Below the pieces are notes generated by a model, which was given only the letters and a program-made list of their open reading frames with translations, did not search any database and had not been told where the DNA came from. A program made the translations under genes and the position numbers. DNA of 64,000 bases from Terasakiella magnetica (GTDB lineage: Bacteria; Pseudomonadota; Alphaproteobacteria; Rhodospirillales; Magnetospirillaceae). The stretch is from NCBI GenBank assembly GCA_902729415.1, contig CACVCF010000101.1, forward strand, positions 1 through 64,000, read 5' to 3'. This document shows positions 1 to 9,406 of the stretch, piece by piece (the first letter of the stretch is position 1; every line of letters starts with the position of its first letter).

Positions 1-84
1 ACCCGAATCTTGACGTTGTAGTCAATGACCCGCTTTACCGCGACTAGGATCTTCACCACCGCGAAAACTCCGTACGTATGGACC

Positions 85-120
85 GGCGAGCCCCCGATGG
101 GGCTCGCCTTGTCACGTTTT
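85..120 (+). terminator. Hairpin followed by T-rich tract
   Basis: A perfect 10-bp inverted repeat (GGCGAGCCCC, loop CGAT, GGGGCTCGCC, 85-108) is followed a few bases later by a run of six T. It looks like an intrinsic terminator for transcription entering from the left of the window. It also sits just downstream of the minus-strand acyl-CoA dehydrogenase, for which it has no T tail. The first 139 bases hold no convincing gene. Confidence 0.6.
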
Positions 121-139
121 TTACTTATATGTCAGAAGG

Positions 140-1318
140 TTAAGAGAACGCCTGAATGCCCGTCATCGCCCGACCCAGGATCAGGGCGTGGACGTCATGG
201 GCACCTTCATAGGTGTTCACGGTTTCGAGATTGACCATGTGACGGATCACATGGAATTCCTCGGAGATACCGTTGCCGCCGTGCATATCGCGCGCCATGC
301 GGGCGATGTCGAGCGACTTGCCGCAATTGTTGCGCTTGATCAGCGACACGGCTTCCGGCGCCCAGGTGCCGTCGTCCATCATGCGGCCGACCTGAACGCA
401 GGCCTGCAGGCCGAGGGTGATCTCGGTCATCATGTTGGCGAGCTTGAGCTGGGGAATCTGGTTGGCGGCCAGCGGACGGCCGAACTGCTTGCGGTCCAGC
501 ATATACTGACGGGCCGCATGCCAGCAGAACTCGGCGGCGCCGATGACGCCCCAGGCAATGCCGTAGCGGGCCTTGTTGAGGCAGCCGAACGGACCACCCA
601 GGCCCGAAGCCTCGGGCAGCAGGTTCTCGTCGGGCACAAAGGCCTCGTCCAGCACGATCTCGCCGGTGACGGAGGCGCGCAAGGACAGCTTGCCTTCGAT
701 CTTGGGGGTGGAGAAGCCCTTGGTGGCGCGATCGACGATGAAGCCCTTGATCTTGCCGTCATGGGCATCGGACTTGGCCCAGACGATGGCGACATCGGCG
801 ATGGGACTATTGGTGATCCACATCTTGGTGCCGGTCAGCAGATAGCCGCCGTCGACCTTCTTGGCCCGCGTCCGCATGCCGCCGGGATCGGAACCGGCGT
901 CGGGCTCGGTCAGGCCGAAGCAGCCGATGATCTCACCGGTGGCCAGCTTGGGCAGATACTTCTTCTTCTGCGCCTCGGTGCCGTAGCTGAAAATGGGGTG
1001 CATCACCAGCGACGACTGCACGCTCATGGCCGAACGATAGCCGGAATCGACCCGCTCGACTTCGCGGGAAATCAGGCCATAGGCCACGTGGTTGACGCCC
1101 GGCCCGCCGTATTCCTCGGGGATGGTCGGACCCAAGAGGCCCATCTCGCCCATCTCGGTCATGATGTCGCGGTCGAAGGTTTCGTCGCGGAACGCCTTCA
1201 TCACGCGCGGCTGCAACTTTTCCTGGCAATAAGCGTGCGCGGCATCGCGCACCATCTTTTCGTCTTCGGAAAGCTGGTTTTCGAGAAGGAAGGGATCGTC
1301 CCACTTGAACTGCTGCAC
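140..1318 (-). CDS. gcdH: Glutaryl-CoA dehydrogenase (acyl-CoA dehydrogenase family)
   Basis: FAD-dependent enzyme that oxidises and decarboxylates glutaryl-CoA to crotonyl-CoA in lysine/tryptophan breakdown, passing electrons to ETF. The 392-residue length fits the family. Visible family marks are the FAD/substrate region [14 protein letters not shown], the stretch [20 protein letters not shown] and the C-terminal YEGAHDVH, whose Glu (about residue 371) is the expected catalytic base. The long [11 protein letters not shown] and [11 protein letters not shown] motifs fit GcdH better than short-chain acyl-CoA dehydrogenases. It is divergent from a LysR gene, as often seen for gcdH. Substrate assignment is by family resemblance; another acyl-CoA dehydrogenase is less likely. 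Confidence 0.88.
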   Translation of the reverse strand: MQQFKWDDPFLLENQLSEDEKMVRDAAHAYCQEKLQPRVMKAFRDETFDRDIMTEMGEMGLLGPTIPEEYGGPGVNHVAYGLISREVERVDSGYRSAMSVQSSLVMHPIFSYGTEAQKKKYLPKLATGEIIGCFGLTEPDAGSDPGGMRTRAKKVDGGYLLTGTKMWITNSPIADVAIVWAKSDAHDGKIKGFIVDRATKGFSTPKIEGKLSLRASVTGEIVLDEAFVPDENLLPEASGLGGPFGCLNKARYGIAWGVIGAAEFCWHAARQYMLDRKQFGRPLAANQIPQLKLANMMTEITLGLQACVQVGRMMDDGTWAPEAVSLIKRNNCGKSLDIARMARDMHGGNGISEEFHVIRHMVNLETVNTYEGAHDVHALILGRAMTGIQAFS

Positions 1319-1409
1319 GGCGTGAACCTCCAGAGAATTTTGCTATTGCCCCCACTGTGAGGCATTCGAGCCATCACGAGAAAAATATCTTTTCTATGGA
1401 GGCCATAAC

Positions 1410-1422
1410 GGATAATTATACC
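1410..1422. promoter_or_regulatory. AT-rich near-palindrome in the gcdH/lysR divergent region
   Basis: GGATAATTATACC is an imperfect palindrome ending two bases before the LysR start codon. Read on the minus strand it contains TATAAT, a possible -10 box for gcdH. A regulator binding here would cover both the gcdH promoter and its own translation start. No strong ribosome binding site precedes the LysR start. Role inferred from position only. Confidence 0.35.
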
Positions 1423-1424
1423 GT

Positions 1425-2339
1425 ATGGATTTACGACAGCTAAAATACTTCATCGGCATCGTCGAGCACGGCTCTTTGACCCGCGCAGCCGAGGCCCTGC
1501 GGGTGGCGCAACCGGCGCTTTCCTTGCACTTGCGGCGGCTGGAAGAGGAATTCGGCTGTACTTTGGTCCACCGCACCGCCCGCGGTGTAGTGCCGACCGA
1601 AAGCGGCCAGCGTCTTGCCGTCCGCGCCGCCGCCGTGCTGGAACAGATGAGCGGCTTGCGCGACGAGATCCGGGGGATGGAGGCGGCGCCCTCGGGACCG
1701 GCGGTCATCGGGATTCCCACCTCACTGGGGCCATTGCTGACGGTGCCGCTGGCGCTGGAGATCCGCAAACGCTTTCCCGCCATCCATCTGCGGGTGGTGG
1801 AGGGGTTGTCCGGCCACATGCTGGAATGGGTGCTGTCGGGCTCGGTGGATATGGCCCTGGTGTTCGGCGCCGAGCACCCGCCCGGCCTGGCCACCCGCTT
1901 CATCGCCCGCGAGCGCCTGGCCCTGGTCGGCGCCAAGGACGACGCCTTGCTGGCGGGACGAAAGCAGGTGGAACTGGATTTCGTCCTCGGTTTGCCGCTG
2001 ATCCTGCCCGGCCGCCCCCATGGCGTGCGGTCGGAGGTCGAGCGCGCCGCCGCCCAGCGCAAGGCCAGCCTGAACGTGGTGATGGAGATCGACGCCCTAA
2101 CCCAGATCAAGGCCCTGGTGGCCGAGGGCGCTGGCTATACCGTGCTGTCCGAGCGCTATGCCCATCAGGGACCGGAAGCCGATGGCCTGACCTGCCTGCC
2201 CATCATCTCGCCCGAGATCGAACGCACCATCTCGCTGGCCCATGCCAGCGACCGGCCTTTGTCGGTGGCGGCGCGTACCGTTCACGCCATCGCCGCCGAC
2301 CGCCTCGACGCCATCACCAGCCGAGGTCGCTGGATATGA
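1425..2339 (+). CDS. LysR-family transcriptional regulator
   Basis: 304 residues, standard for the family. Residues 1-60 form the winged helix-turn-helix (MDLRQLKYFIGIVEHGSLTR, then AAEALRVAQPALSLHLRRLE). The rest is a periplasmic-binding-protein-like effector domain. The gene is transcribed away from gcdH across a 106-bp gap, so it probably controls gcdH in response to a metabolite of lysine/glutarate breakdown, like the regulators called GcdR. The effector is unknown. It could instead control the downstream iorAB genes. Confidence 0.85.
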   Translation: MDLRQLKYFIGIVEHGSLTRAAEALRVAQPALSLHLRRLEEEFGCTLVHRTARGVVPTESGQRLAVRAAAVLEQMSGLRDEIRGMEAAPSGPAVIGIPTSLGPLLTVPLALEIRKRFPAIHLRVVEGLSGHMLEWVLSGSVDMALVFGAEHPPGLATRFIARERLALVGAKDDALLAGRKQVELDFVLGLPLILPGRPHGVRSEVERAAAQRKASLNVVMEIDALTQIKALVAEGAGYTVLSERYAHQGPEADGLTCLPIISPEIERTISLAHASDRPLSVAARTVHAIAADRLDAITSRGRWI

Positions 2340-2388
2340 TACACCTCCGCATGCAACGCGGTATCGTCTGTGCTACAATCATGTTTCG

Positions 2389-2402
2389 GGAATGCGCATT
2401 CC
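2389..2402. promoter_or_regulatory. Perfect 14-bp palindrome upstream of iorA
   Basis: GGAATGCGCATTCC is a perfect palindrome 94 bases before the iorA start, followed by TCTTTT. It may be a dimeric regulator site for iorAB or the end of the LysR transcript. No further support. Confidence 0.3.
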
Positions 2403-2495
2403 TCTTTTGAATCACCTCCCGTCAATGGTAGGGTCATCGCCTTCCGCCGGATCGCGGCGGACCATCTCTAAAAGAGCGTTTGCCAGGAGTAGTCC

Positions 2496-4352
2496 ATGTC
2501 CGCTGCCGTCCAGGCCAAGCCGCAATCGCGGCTTTTGTTGTCCGGTAACGATGCCATCGCCCGCGGCGTATGGGAGGCCGGAACCAAGGTCGCCGCCGCT
2601 TATCCCGGCACACCGTCCACAGAAATCCTGGAAAGCCTTTCGCTCTATCCCGATCTCTACGCCGAATGGTCGGTGAACGAGAAGGTCGCGCTCGAAGTCG
2701 CCATCGGCGGCTCCATGTCGGGCGCGCGTTCGTTCTGCGCCATGAAGCATGTGGGCCTCAACGTCGCGTCCGACGCCTTCATGACGGTCACCGTAGCGGG
2801 CGTGGTCGGCGGCTTGGTGATCGCGGTGGCCGACGATGTCGGCATGAGCTCGTCGCAAAACGAGCAGGATTCGCGCTTTTGGGGCCGCTTCGCCCATGTG
2901 CCGGTGCTCGAGCCCGCCGATTCCCAGGAAGCCTACGAGATGGCCAAATACGCCTTCGAGCTGTCGGAGGCCTATAACACCCCGGTGATCCTGCGCCTGA
3001 CCACCCGCGTCTGCCACGTCAAGGCCGTGGTCGAGGTGGGCGAACGCCTGCCCGGTGTGATTTCCGGCTTCAAGTCCGACGCGCGGCGCTGGGTCATGAC
3101 CCCGGCCAACGCCAAGGGCCAGATTCCGGCCCAGATCGCCCGCGAGGCCAAGTTGCAGGCCCTGGGCGAGGCTTCGCCGTTGAACTGGCTGGATGCGGGC
3201 TCTGACCGCCGGGTTGGCTTTGTCACCTCCGGTCCCGCCTTCATGCATGTGCGCGAAAGCTTCCCCGACGCCCCCATCCTCAAGCTGGGCCTGACCTATC
3301 CGGTGCCGGTGGCGCTGGTGGAAAAGCTGGCCGCGCAGGTGGATCACGTGGTGGTGGTCGAAGAGACCGAACCCCTGATCGAGCAGGAATTGAAGGCCGC
3401 CGGTCTGTCCAAGATCCACGGCAAGGATCTGCTTCCCCGCCTGGGCGAGCTGACCCCAAATATCCTTATTCCCGCCATCAAAACCTTCCTGGGCGATCCC
3501 ATTCCGCCCACCACCACCTATCCCAAGATCGATCCGTTCCCCCGCCCGCCGACCATGTGTGCCGCCTGCCCCCATATGGGCGTCTATTACTCGCTGGCCC
3601 GCATGCGCAAGAAAGTCCAGATCTCGGGCGATATCGGCTGCTATACCCTGGGCGCCGGGCATCCCTGGAACGCCCTCGACTCCACCATATCCATGGGCGC
3701 CTCCATGGGCATCGCCCTTGGCATGGACAAAGCCCGCTCGGAAGAGACCAAGGATAAGGCCGTGGTCGCGGTGATCGGCGATTCCACCTTCCTGCACATG
3801 GGGATGCAGGGCATGCTGGACATCGTCTATAACCGCGGCAACGTCACCACCCTGATCCTCGACAACCGCACTACCGGCATGACCGGCGGCCAGAACCATG
3901 CTGGAACAGGTAAGGGCCTGAAGGGCGACGACACGCCGCGCGTCGATTTCGTCAAGCTGGTCGAAGCCCTGGGCGTCGCCCCCGAGCGCATCCGCAAGAT
4001 CGATCCCTACCAGCTGCCGGTGGTGTTCAAGACCATCACTGAAGAGATCAACACCCCCGGCCCGTCGGTGATCATCACCGATCGCCCCTGCGTGCTGTCC
4101 GAGTTCTATGAGAAGATCAAGCCGTACGAGGTCATCGACGAAGACTGCACCGGTTGCGGCAATTGCATCAACGTCGGCTGCCCGGCCATCACCGTCAAAC
4201 GGTCGGAAGACAAGCTCCGCCCCGACGGCAAGGTCAATGAGCTGAAGTTCACCACCATCGACACCGCCATGTGCACCGGCTGTCATATGTGCGTCGATTC
4301 GTGTGGACCGAAGGCCATCGTTTTTGCCAAGCCCCGAGTGGCGGCGGAATAA
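2496..4352 (+). CDS. iorA: Indolepyruvate:ferredoxin oxidoreductase, alpha subunit
   Basis: Thiamine-diphosphate subunit that decarboxylates aryl pyruvates (from aromatic amino acid transamination) to aryl-acetyl-CoA and reduces ferredoxin. 618 residues. The N-terminal pyrimidine-binding half has the GNDAIARGVWEAG and YPGTPSTEI motifs. The ThDP-binding GDSTF lies near residue 428 with the LDNRTTGMTGGQ stretch after it. Two C-terminal 4Fe-4S motifs (CTGCGNCINVGCP near 550, CTGCHMCVDSC near 591) are typical of IorA. The start is preceded by CCAGGAG with good spacing. iorB follows after a 244-bp gap occupied by repeats. Confidence 0.92.
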   Translation: MSAAVQAKPQSRLLLSGNDAIARGVWEAGTKVAAAYPGTPSTEILESLSLYPDLYAEWSVNEKVALEVAIGGSMSGARSFCAMKHVGLNVASDAFMTVTVAGVVGGLVIAVADDVGMSSSQNEQDSRFWGRFAHVPVLEPADSQEAYEMAKYAFELSEAYNTPVILRLTTRVCHVKAVVEVGERLPGVISGFKSDARRWVMTPANAKGQIPAQIAREAKLQALGEASPLNWLDAGSDRRVGFVTSGPAFMHVRESFPDAPILKLGLTYPVPVALVEKLAAQVDHVVVVEETEPLIEQELKAAGLSKIHGKDLLPRLGELTPNILIPAIKTFLGDPIPPTTTYPKIDPFPRPPTMCAACPHMGVYYSLARMRKKVQISGDIGCYTLGAGHPWNALDSTISMGASMGIALGMDKARSEETKDKAVVAVIGDSTFLHMGMQGMLDIVYNRGNVTTLILDNRTTGMTGGQNHAGTGKGLKGDDTPRVDFVKLVEALGVAPERIRKIDPYQLPVVFKTITEEINTPGPSVIITDRPCVLSEFYEKIKPYEVIDEDCTGCGNCINVGCPAITVKRSEDKLRPDGKVNELKFTTIDTAMCTGCHMCVDSCGPKAIVFAKPRVAAE

Positions 4353-4357
4353 AGAAC

Positions 4358-4605
4358 GGCCCCGCCCGGTGATTGAGGGGCAAAAGCCATGAGCGAGCAA
4401 AGCGGGCGCGGCGCCATTGAGGTGCCCGGAGCTTTAGCGGAGGAGCCAAGGGGCCGGATGGCCCCGCCCGGCGATTGAGGGACAAACATAACGAGCAAGG
4501 CTTCAGCCGAAGCGTGGGCGCATTGAGCGCCCCGGAGCGCCAGCGGAGGAGCCAAGGGGCCGGATGGCCCCGCCCGGCGATTGAGGGATAAAAGCTATGA
4601 GCGAC
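4358..4605 (+). repeat. Tandem repeat between iorA and iorB, last copy running into the iorB start
   Basis: Two full units (4358-4459, 102 bp; 4460-4565, 106 bp) and a partial third (4566 to about 4605) each begin GGCCCCGCCCGG(C/T)GATTGAGGG. The full units end AGCGGAGGAGCCAAGGGGCC then GGAT. In unit 1 the start is followed by AAAGCCATGAGCGA and in unit 3 by AAAGCTATGAGCGA, the latter being the real iorB start. Thus the leader and start codon of iorB appear to have been duplicated upstream. Unit 1 encodes a 29-codon open frame (4389-4478) which is probably not a functional protein. The repeated unit is GC-rich and could fold, so it may act as an RNA element between the two cistrons. Confidence 0.8.
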
Positions 4606-5223
4606 GTGATCACCAATATCCTGGTATGCGGCATCGGCGGCCAAGGCGTCATGACCGCAGCGGAAATTCTTGCTCAGACCGCCATCTCCAAAGGCTTCGA
4701 CTGCAAGAAGTCGGAAGTGGCGGGCATGGCTCAACGCGGCGGTGTGGTTACCAGCCATGTCCGCTTCGGCAAGCGCGTGTGGTCGCCGGTCATCACGCCG
4801 GGCACCGCCGACCTGCTGGTGGCGTTCGAGGTGGCCGAGGGCTCACGCTGGGCCGATATGCTGCGCCCCGGCGGCGTTGCCATGGTCAACACCATCCGCC
4901 TGGTGCCGCCGGTGGTCTCCATCGGCCTGTTCAAATACCCCGACGATCCTGTGGCCCAGATGCGGGCGGCGGGAGTGACGGTCTATGACTTCGACGCCGG
5001 CGCCATCGCCCGTGATCTCGGCGACCTCAGGCTGGTCAACACCGTCATGCTGGGTGCCATCGCTGATTACCTGCCGTTCCCCGCCAGCGAGCTGGAAGAG
5101 CAGATCGTCGGGCGCTTCCGCGAGCGCAAGCCCGCCATGGTCGAGGTCAATCAGCGCGCCTTCGAAGCGGGCCGCGCCGCAGCACGGGCACGGGCCGAGG
5201 GTATCAAGGCCGCCGCCTCATAA
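4597..5223 (+). CDS. iorB: Indolepyruvate:ferredoxin oxidoreductase, beta subunit
   Basis: 208 residues, the usual length of the gamma-domain subunit that pairs with IorA. The N-terminal VCGIGGQGVMTAAEILAQ motif and the VAGMAQRGGVVTSHVRFG stretch are diagnostic of the pyruvate/ketoisovalerate oxidoreductase catalytic domain. It acts in the cytoplasm with IorA. The start lies in the third copy of the inter-cistronic repeat; the purine-rich GAGGGATAAA serves as ribosome binding site. Confidence 0.9.
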   Translation: MSDVITNILVCGIGGQGVMTAAEILAQTAISKGFDCKKSEVAGMAQRGGVVTSHVRFGKRVWSPVITPGTADLLVAFEVAEGSRWADMLRPGGVAMVNTIRLVPPVVSIGLFKYPDDPVAQMRAAGVTVYDFDAGAIARDLGDLRLVNTVMLGAIADYLPFPASELEEQIVGRFRERKPAMVEVNQRAFEAGRAAARARAEGIKAAAS

Positions 5224-5316
5224 CGACTATCCACGGATCGTCCATTTTTCTTTTCCGCGAGGTTCTGCTAGGGTCGGCGACGGCAACGGGAACCTGTTGA
5301 TAAAGGGATGAACGGC

Positions 5317-5721
5317 ATGGCTGATACCATCGATCTCGGTGGGCTGAAGGTCCTGATTATCGATGACCAGGAATTCGTCCGCACCATCGTCAAGAAGATG
5401 CTGGTTCAGATTGGGGTCGGTTCGGTGGTCGAAGCCCAGGACGGTAATTCCGGCCTGGAAATGGCCGAACGGGAATTGCCCGATGTGGTGATCTGCGACG
5501 TGCAGATGCGCCCCGTGGATGGCTTTGGCTTCGTCAAGGCGCTGCGGACCACGCCTCACGGCGCCAAGCTGCCGGTCATCATGCTGACGGCCCACACTGA
5601 TCCCACGACCCTGGCGCGGGCCAAGGAGCTGACCGTCGACGCCTTCCTGGCCAAGCCGGTTCTGCCGCCTGCCCTCAAGGAAAAGATCATCCGCGTGGTG
5701 CTGGATTCCCAATCGGCCTGA
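5317..5721 (+). CDS. Single-domain CheY-like response regulator
   Basis: Receiver domain only. Phospho-acceptor Asp61 (VICDV), Thr91 (MLTAHT) and Lys113 (LAKPV) are all present, as is the acidic pair in IIDDQ. An upstream in-frame ATG at 5308 directly abuts AAAGGG, so the ATG at 5317, nine bases further on, is the better start. No output domain and no kinase next to it, so it probably works by protein contact, in chemotaxis or a phosphorelay. The partner is unknown. Confidence 0.85.
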   Translation: MADTIDLGGLKVLIIDDQEFVRTIVKKMLVQIGVGSVVEAQDGNSGLEMAERELPDVVICDVQMRPVDGFGFVKALRTTPHGAKLPVIMLTAHTDPTTLARAKELTVDAFLAKPVLPPALKEKIIRVVLDSQSA

Positions 5722-5737
5722 CGCCGGGGGCTGTCTT

Positions 5738-6397
5738 TTAACGTATCGGCATGCCCCAGCGACGGGCCGGAGCCTTGAGGCGCCGCGCCATGGCTGCCAG
5801 TTCACCCCCCTTAACCATCCCTTCCAGGCGTTGGCGTAGTTTGGGCAGGTTCCGCACGTCGGCCAAGCGGCGGCGCAGAAAGGCCCAGCTGTCGGCGCAA
5901 TCCTCGGATCCGTCGTCCAGCCAGTAGAGCAGCGTCGAGGAATAGACCGCCGCCAGGGTCGCCCGTTTGGTGTACCAGGCGAAATCGTGAGAGGTGTCGC
6001 CAACGGCCAGCCAGATGGCGCCTGCGGTATTCCAGGTCAGACGGGCGGCCAAGGGCAGGTTCAGGGGCAACGACAATACCGACGCCGCCCGCCGGATGGC
6101 TTCACGATGGTCGTTCCAGCGCGACAGACGCAGACGCACCGCTTGGAAAATCCGCTCGCCCACCGACGCAGGGCCGAGCCCCTGGGCGGCAAGATCCTCC
6201 ACCAGCTTGCGGTCGGCCAAAGCCACGAAATGAGCGACCATGGCAGGGGCGCCACCGGGAAACAGGCCCTCGGCCTCACTCGCGTCCCGCCCGATATCTT
6301 CGGCCGCAGCCAATAGCGACAGCCGCGACCAGCCATCAAAGGCGGCATGCGGCAGGATCGCTTCGATCAGCCTGTCTTTCCGCGCCTCAAGATCCAT
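5738..6397 (-). CDS. COQ9-family protein (ubiquinone biosynthesis accessory protein)
   Basis: 219 residues resembling COQ9, a TetR-like fold that binds lipids and helps the hydroxylation step in ubiquinone synthesis in mitochondria and alphaproteobacteria. The N-terminal helices (from MDLEARKDRLIEAILPHAAF) have the TetR-like layout. The central NTAGAIWLAVGDTSHDFAWY and the following KRATLAAVYSSTLLYWLDD match the COQ9 conserved core that forms the lipid pocket. Location next to unrelated genes is normal for this family. Confidence 0.8.
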   Translation of the reverse strand: MDLEARKDRLIEAILPHAAFDGWSRLSLLAAAEDIGRDASEAEGLFPGGAPAMVAHFVALADRKLVEDLAAQGLGPASVGERIFQAVRLRLSRWNDHREAIRRAASVLSLPLNLPLAARLTWNTAGAIWLAVGDTSHDFAWYTKRATLAAVYSSTLLYWLDDGSEDCADSWAFLRRRLADVRNLPKLRQRLEGMVKGGELAAMARRLKAPARRWGMPIR

Positions 6398-6633
6398 GGT
6401 GATGGGTTCCTTGATATATGAAGCAGTCCCTCGAAGCCGCTCAAGCGGCGGACCTCCGGACAGAGCGAAACCGTCTTAGCACAAGAGCGCCGGGCTATTC
6501 TGCGATCAATTTTCGATTCTTTATGCCGTGCCCCTTCCCAAGCCCAAATCACTGTGCTATCTACACGCCTCCCGGACGGTAGTGTTACCGTGCGAAGGGG
6601 ATGTTTTCCAGCGTAGAGGAGCGGTGACGAAAC

Positions 6634-6837
6634 GTGCAAGTTCTCGTTCGTGACAACAACGTCGATCAGGCCCTGAAGGCGCTCAAGAAGAAGATGCAGC
6701 GTGAAGGGGTTTTCCGCGAGATGAAGCTTCGTCGTAATTACGAGAAGCCGTCTGAACGCCGCGCCCGTGAAAAGGCCGAGGCGGTTCGTCGCGCCCGCAA
6801 GCTGGAGCGTAAGCGCCTGGAGCGTGAAGGCTTCTAA
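6634..6837 (+). CDS. rpsU: Small ribosomal subunit protein bS21
   Basis: 67 residues, basic, with the S21 N-terminus [20 protein letters not shown] and an arginine-rich C-terminal helix. It starts with GTG preceded by GAGGAG. Monocistronic with its own terminator downstream. S21 helps start-codon selection on the 30S subunit. Confidence 0.95.
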   Translation: MQVLVRDNNVDQALKALKKKMQREGVFREMKLRRNYEKPSERRAREKAEAVRRARKLERKRLEREGF

Positions 6838-6896
6838 CAGCCTTTTAGTTTCTGGCCAGTCTTCGGACAGTTAGCGACAACATCCTCTCTACGCTG

Positions 6897-6926
6897 TAGC
6901 GCCACGATTTTTTCGTGGCGCTATTT
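6897..6926 (+). terminator. Terminator hairpin after rpsU
   Basis: Perfect 11-bp inverted repeat TAGCGCCACGA / TCGTGGCGCTA around a T5 loop (6897-6923), followed by TTT. It lies 60 bases after the rpsU stop. Confidence 0.7.
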
Positions 6927-7012
6927 GGCTTTGCAAAACGCTATTGTTATCTTGCTCCTTGTGTCGTTGCCAGCTACCGTATGGACGGGGGTGCGGACGT
7001 GTTGGGGGGGCA

Positions 7013-9067
7013 ATGGGCATGGGGTTTCTTCAGTCTTTGCGTATCGGGCAGAGGATCGTTCTGGCCTTCCTGCTCCCCGTCTTTGGCTTGGTCGCCTTTT
7101 CTGGCTATGTCCTGGTCTTACGCTGGCTGGTGGTGGCCGATACCAGCGGCTTGATCCGCATGGCATCGCTGGCCTCCGATATCAGCGTCACCATCCATGA
7201 ATTGCAAAAAGAGCGCGGCGCCTCGTCGCTGTTCGTCGCCAGCGGACGCCAGCAATTCGGCGACAAGGTGATCGCCCAGCGCAAACTCTCCGACGATATG
7301 GCGGCTAAGTTCGAGCAAAGCGCGCTCTCTCCCGATCTGCCGGCCTTCGGCCCCGCCTTTTCTACCGCCCTGAGCCAGGCGCAAGGCGCCCTGGTGGGGC
7401 GCAGCAAGCTGCGCACCGAAATCGATGCCGGCAATATGGACCGCAACGGCCTGTTCGCCGCTTATACCGCCATGATCAAGGCCCAGCTGGATTTGGTGGG
7501 GCAGATGGCGCGCACAACACCCGACAAGGCCACGGCCGATACCGTCGCCGCCTATCTCGCCTTTATGGAAGCCAAGGAACGGGCCGGTCAGGAACGCGCG
7601 ACCGGATCGGCCGGGTTTGCCGGAACATTCGACCCCGTGGTCTATCGCCGCTTTGTCTCCCTGATCGCCGATCAGGACATGCTGTTCGCCCATTTCGCCC
7701 GCATGGCATCACCGCCCCTGGTAACCTTCTTTAACGACAAGATGAAGGATGGGGTGGTCGGTGATGTGGCCCAGATGCGCGACGCCGCCCACGCCAAGGC
7801 CTTAAGCGGCGGCCCCGGAATTCCCGCCCCCAAATGGTTCGAAGCCACCACCAAGCGCATCGACCTGATGAAGGCGGTGGAGGATAAGATCGCCGCCGAC
7901 CTGCTGGCGGGTGCCACCGCTGTCAGCGAATCCGCCCGCCTGCTGCTGCTGCTGCAGATGGTGGCGGTAATCATCGGCCTGGGCTTCACCTTCGCTGCCG
8001 CGGCGGTGCTGGCGCGCGGCATCACCCGTCCAATCCAGCAGATCACCATCTCCATGGCCCGTCTGGCCCAGGGCGACACCGCCATCACCCTGGAAGGTCT
8101 CGCTTTGCCCAACGAACAAGGTGAGATGGCCCGCGCCGTCGAGGTCTTCCGCGCCAACCGCATCGAGGCCGAGCGCCTGACCGAAGAGCAGGCGGCGGCG
8201 CAACAGGCCAAGGAAAACCGGCAACACAAGATCGAGTCTCTCACCGCCAGCTTTCGCCATGAGGTCTCCGCCGCCCTCAACGACGTCGGCAACGCCCTGC
8301 GCCTGATGGAAAACACCGCCCACCAGTTGGAGGGCAACGCTTCGAACATGGAGGAGCACACCACCGCAGTTTCCGCCGCCGCCGAGCAGGCCAGCGCCAA
8401 TGTCCAGACCGTGGCGGGTGCCGCCGAGGAATTGGCGGCCTCCATCAACGAAATCAGCCGTCAGGTCGCCACCTCCGCCGCGGTATCCCAGGAAGCGGTG
8501 GTCGAGGCCGAGCGCACCAATCGTCTGGTTCTGGGGCTGGCTGACGCCGCCCGCAATATCGGCGAAGTGGTCACCATGATCGGCGACATCGCCGGGCAGA
8601 CCAATCTGCTGGCCTTGAACGCCACCATCGAAGCGGCGCGCGCCGGGGAAGCGGGCAAGGGCTTTGCCGTGGTCGCGGGCGAGGTCAAGAACCTCGCCAC
8701 CCAGACCGGACGCGCCACCAGCCAGATCACCGAGCAGGTCAGTGCCGTCCAGGCCGCCACCGAGCAGGCGGTCAGCGCCATCGGCGATATCGGACGCATC
8801 ATCGCCCGCATCAATGACGTCTCCGCCGCCATCGCCGCCGCGGTGGAGGAGCAAGATGCCACCACCCGCGACATCGCCCGCAATGTCCAGGAAGCCGCCC
8901 AAGGCACCCGCGACGTCTCCCAGCATGTGGCCGACGTTTCCACCGAAGCCAACAGCACCGGGCGCTCCGCCGGCGAGGTCTTGGGCGCGGTCAAAACCCT
9001 GGGAGCCCAATCCGAGGCCCTTGGCGGCTCGGTCCAGCGCTTCCTCGCCGGAGTGGAAACGGCCTAA
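7013..9067 (+). CDS. Methyl-accepting chemotaxis protein with nitrate/nitrite-sensing (NIT) domain
   Basis: 684 residues. A first membrane helix (about 14-36) is followed by a periplasmic helical NIT domain that begins [17 protein letters not shown], the conserved NIT signature. A second membrane helix (about 310-332, rich in Leu/Val/Ala), a HAMP linker and the methyl-accepting signalling domain follow. The hairpin tip ([20 protein letters not shown] then [20 protein letters not shown], about 523-562) is intact. The ATG at 7013 or 7019 follows a G-run; upstream in-frame codons add an implausible Cys-rich leader. Proximity to the nap operon suggests chemotaxis toward nitrate or nitrite, an inference from domain plus context. 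Confidence 0.9.
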   Translation: MGMGFLQSLRIGQRIVLAFLLPVFGLVAFSGYVLVLRWLVVADTSGLIRMASLASDISVTIHELQKERGASSLFVASGRQQFGDKVIAQRKLSDDMAAKFEQSALSPDLPAFGPAFSTALSQAQGALVGRSKLRTEIDAGNMDRNGLFAAYTAMIKAQLDLVGQMARTTPDKATADTVAAYLAFMEAKERAGQERATGSAGFAGTFDPVVYRRFVSLIADQDMLFAHFARMASPPLVTFFNDKMKDGVVGDVAQMRDAAHAKALSGGPGIPAPKWFEATTKRIDLMKAVEDKIAADLLAGATAVSESARLLLLLQMVAVIIGLGFTFAAAAVLARGITRPIQQITISMARLAQGDTAITLEGLALPNEQGEMARAVEVFRANRIEAERLTEEQAAAQQAKENRQHKIESLTASFRHEVSAALNDVGNALRLMENTAHQLEGNASNMEEHTTAVSAAAEQASANVQTVAGAAEELAASINEISRQVATSAAVSQEAVVEAERTNRLVLGLADAARNIGEVVTMIGDIAGQTNLLALNATIEAARAGEAGKGFAVVAGEVKNLATQTGRATSQITEQVSAVQAATEQAVSAIGDIGRIIARINDVSAAIAAAVEEQDATTRDIARNVQEAAQGTRDVSQHVADVSTEANSTGRSAGEVLGAVKTLGAQSEALGGSVQRFLAGVETA

Positions 9068-9347
9068 TCGCTGAGGCCCCAGCACCGCCCCCCCCCCGAA
9101 TTAGGCCCCCTCCCCCTGTCAATCCTCACCAGGCAAGGTCGGAGCGGCAGTCTATGCCGATTCAACCGCTGCCCGTTGGCAGACAGCCATGACCAGAAAG
9201 CGCCGCCAAAGCCAGGATACGGCTTTGCTCGGAGGAGCTGGCGGCCGACAGTTGTGTTCCGGATGAGACGCCGAAGAAGCCGCCGCCGCTTGATATAAGG
9301 GCTTTGGCGGTGCTGACGGTATCAGGCGGCAATGCATCCCGGTCATG
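9068..9347. other. Gene-free stretch between the chemoreceptor and the nap operon
   Basis: About 280 bases with no convincing coding region. It holds a C-run (nine to ten C near 9090) and ordinary GC-rich sequence. Open frames on the minus strand here have no ribosome binding site and no recognisable motifs. Confidence 0.5.
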
Positions 9348-9383
9348 AAAAAGGGCCTTCCGGGGAGTCTCGGAAGGCCCTTT
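9348..9383 (-). terminator. Terminator of the nap operon
   Basis: 13-bp perfect inverted repeat (AAAGGGCCTTCCG at 9350-9362 and its complement at 9371-9383). Read on the minus strand, the stem ends in a T-run (five T, from 9352 to 9348). It lies 24 bases after the napC stop. Confidence 0.85.
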
Positions 9384-9406
9384 CCTCAAAAGACAAACAG
9401 CGGTCC

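Noticed and set aside
25..234. Short plus-strand frame at the window start
   Set aside because: It runs through the terminator hairpin and into the antisense of gcdH; no motif.
188..1360. Long plus-strand frame across gcdH
   Set aside because: Antisense shadow of the dehydrogenase gene; His/Gly-rich, no motifs, no ribosome binding site. Similar long antisense frames over napA, pstC, fdhA and fbp were dropped for the same reason.
4389..4478. 29-codon open frame in the iorA-iorB repeat as a real gene
   Set aside because: It is a by-product of the duplicated iorB start; unit 2 of the same repeat does not keep the frame.
9152..9389. Small minus-strand frames after the chemoreceptor
   Set aside because: They overlap the nap terminator, lack a ribosome binding site and have no recognisable motif.
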